Shown here: in pieces, positions 61,214-61,285 of the stretch
Position numbering within the stretch: position 1 is the stretch's first letter
How the letters are laid out: each line of letters begins with the position of its first letter
NCBI GenBank assembly: GCA_003427395.1
Contig: BFEA01000408.1
Span: 299,033-360,317, forward strand
Source of the DNA: Chara braunii
Taxonomy: Eukaryota; Streptophyta; Charophyceae; Charales; Characeae
Reading direction: 5' to 3'
DNA: 61,285 nt
Notes under the pieces: model-generated
What the model was told of the DNA's origin: nothing
Databases searched by the model: none
The model's input: the letters and a program-made list of their open reading frames with translations, nothing else
Made by a program: the position numbers and the translations under genes

Positions 61214-61285
<72 letters not shown>
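61214..61285. repeat. CT microsatellite upstream of the Kazal gene
   Basis: Pure CT tract to the window end. On the gene's strand it is GA, a common motif near plant promoters, but with so many CT tracts in this window it may have no role. Confidence 0.85.

Overview
The window looks like a repeat-dominated stretch of a large eukaryotic genome. Signs are Ty3/gypsy and APE-type LINE retrotransposons, many tRNA-derived SINE-like copies, several families of small inverted-repeat DNA elements, long homopolymers and microsatellites, and one short secreted-protein gene at the right edge. There are no operons, ribosome binding sites or other prokaryotic traits. A plant-lineage genome, for example a charophyte-type green alga, would fit, but nothing in the sequence proves it. 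Two N gaps (10622-10899, 37146-37281), single Ns at repeat joints and several Nextera junction adapters show a draft short-read assembly, so some joins are unreliable.

Layout. 1-2400: a dispersed repeat, a TG tract, a tRNA-related SINE and inverted-repeat MITEs. 2511-16200: a Ty3/gypsy complex. A 5'-truncated plus-strand element (gag knuckle, protease, RT, RNase H, a PHD finger, integrase, an acidic 3' ORF and a 2.26-kb 3' LTR) is fused head-to-head with the inverted 3' end and LTR of a diverged relative. Its PHD finger is split by a small hAT-like element with a perfect 8-bp target duplication. 16205-18190: the 3' part of a LINE. 18200-22600: SINE-like families and tandem expansions. 22635-25716: a solo LTR of the same gypsy family (4-bp duplication) holding six copies of a 222-bp tRNA-derived satellite. 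25717-28060: tRNA-like pieces, an 83-bp poly-C run, a foldback element and a hAT-like MITE. 28060-36545: a near full-length minus-strand LINE (ORF1, endonuclease, RT, zinc-binding C-terminus). 36600-38060: a G-rich purine tract. 38800-40960: MITEs and a third LINE fragment. 42900-44340: decayed coding-like sequence that I cannot name. 45500-51180: a fourth LINE copy, interrupted by a 2.35-kb insertion that itself holds a hAT-like MITE and two sequencing adapters. 51360-54340: a dense nest of SINEs, a near-perfect hairpin element and short MITEs. 54360-60420: microsatellites, tRNA-headed SINEs and a MITE family, one copy of which appears to have grown into a 42-bp minisatellite. 60746-61009 (minus): a secreted Kazal-type inhibitor-like protein, the only convincing host gene.

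The parts form layers of insertion rather than a pathway: gypsy elements and LINEs are the old layer, and hAT-like elements, foldbacks and SINEs sit inside them. In several places a transposon fragment seems to have seeded a tandem repeat (222-bp SINE satellite, 42-bp MITE minisatellite, CACC run in a SINE head). All retroelement genes carry stops, frameshifts or lost catalytic residues, so none looks able to move on its own.
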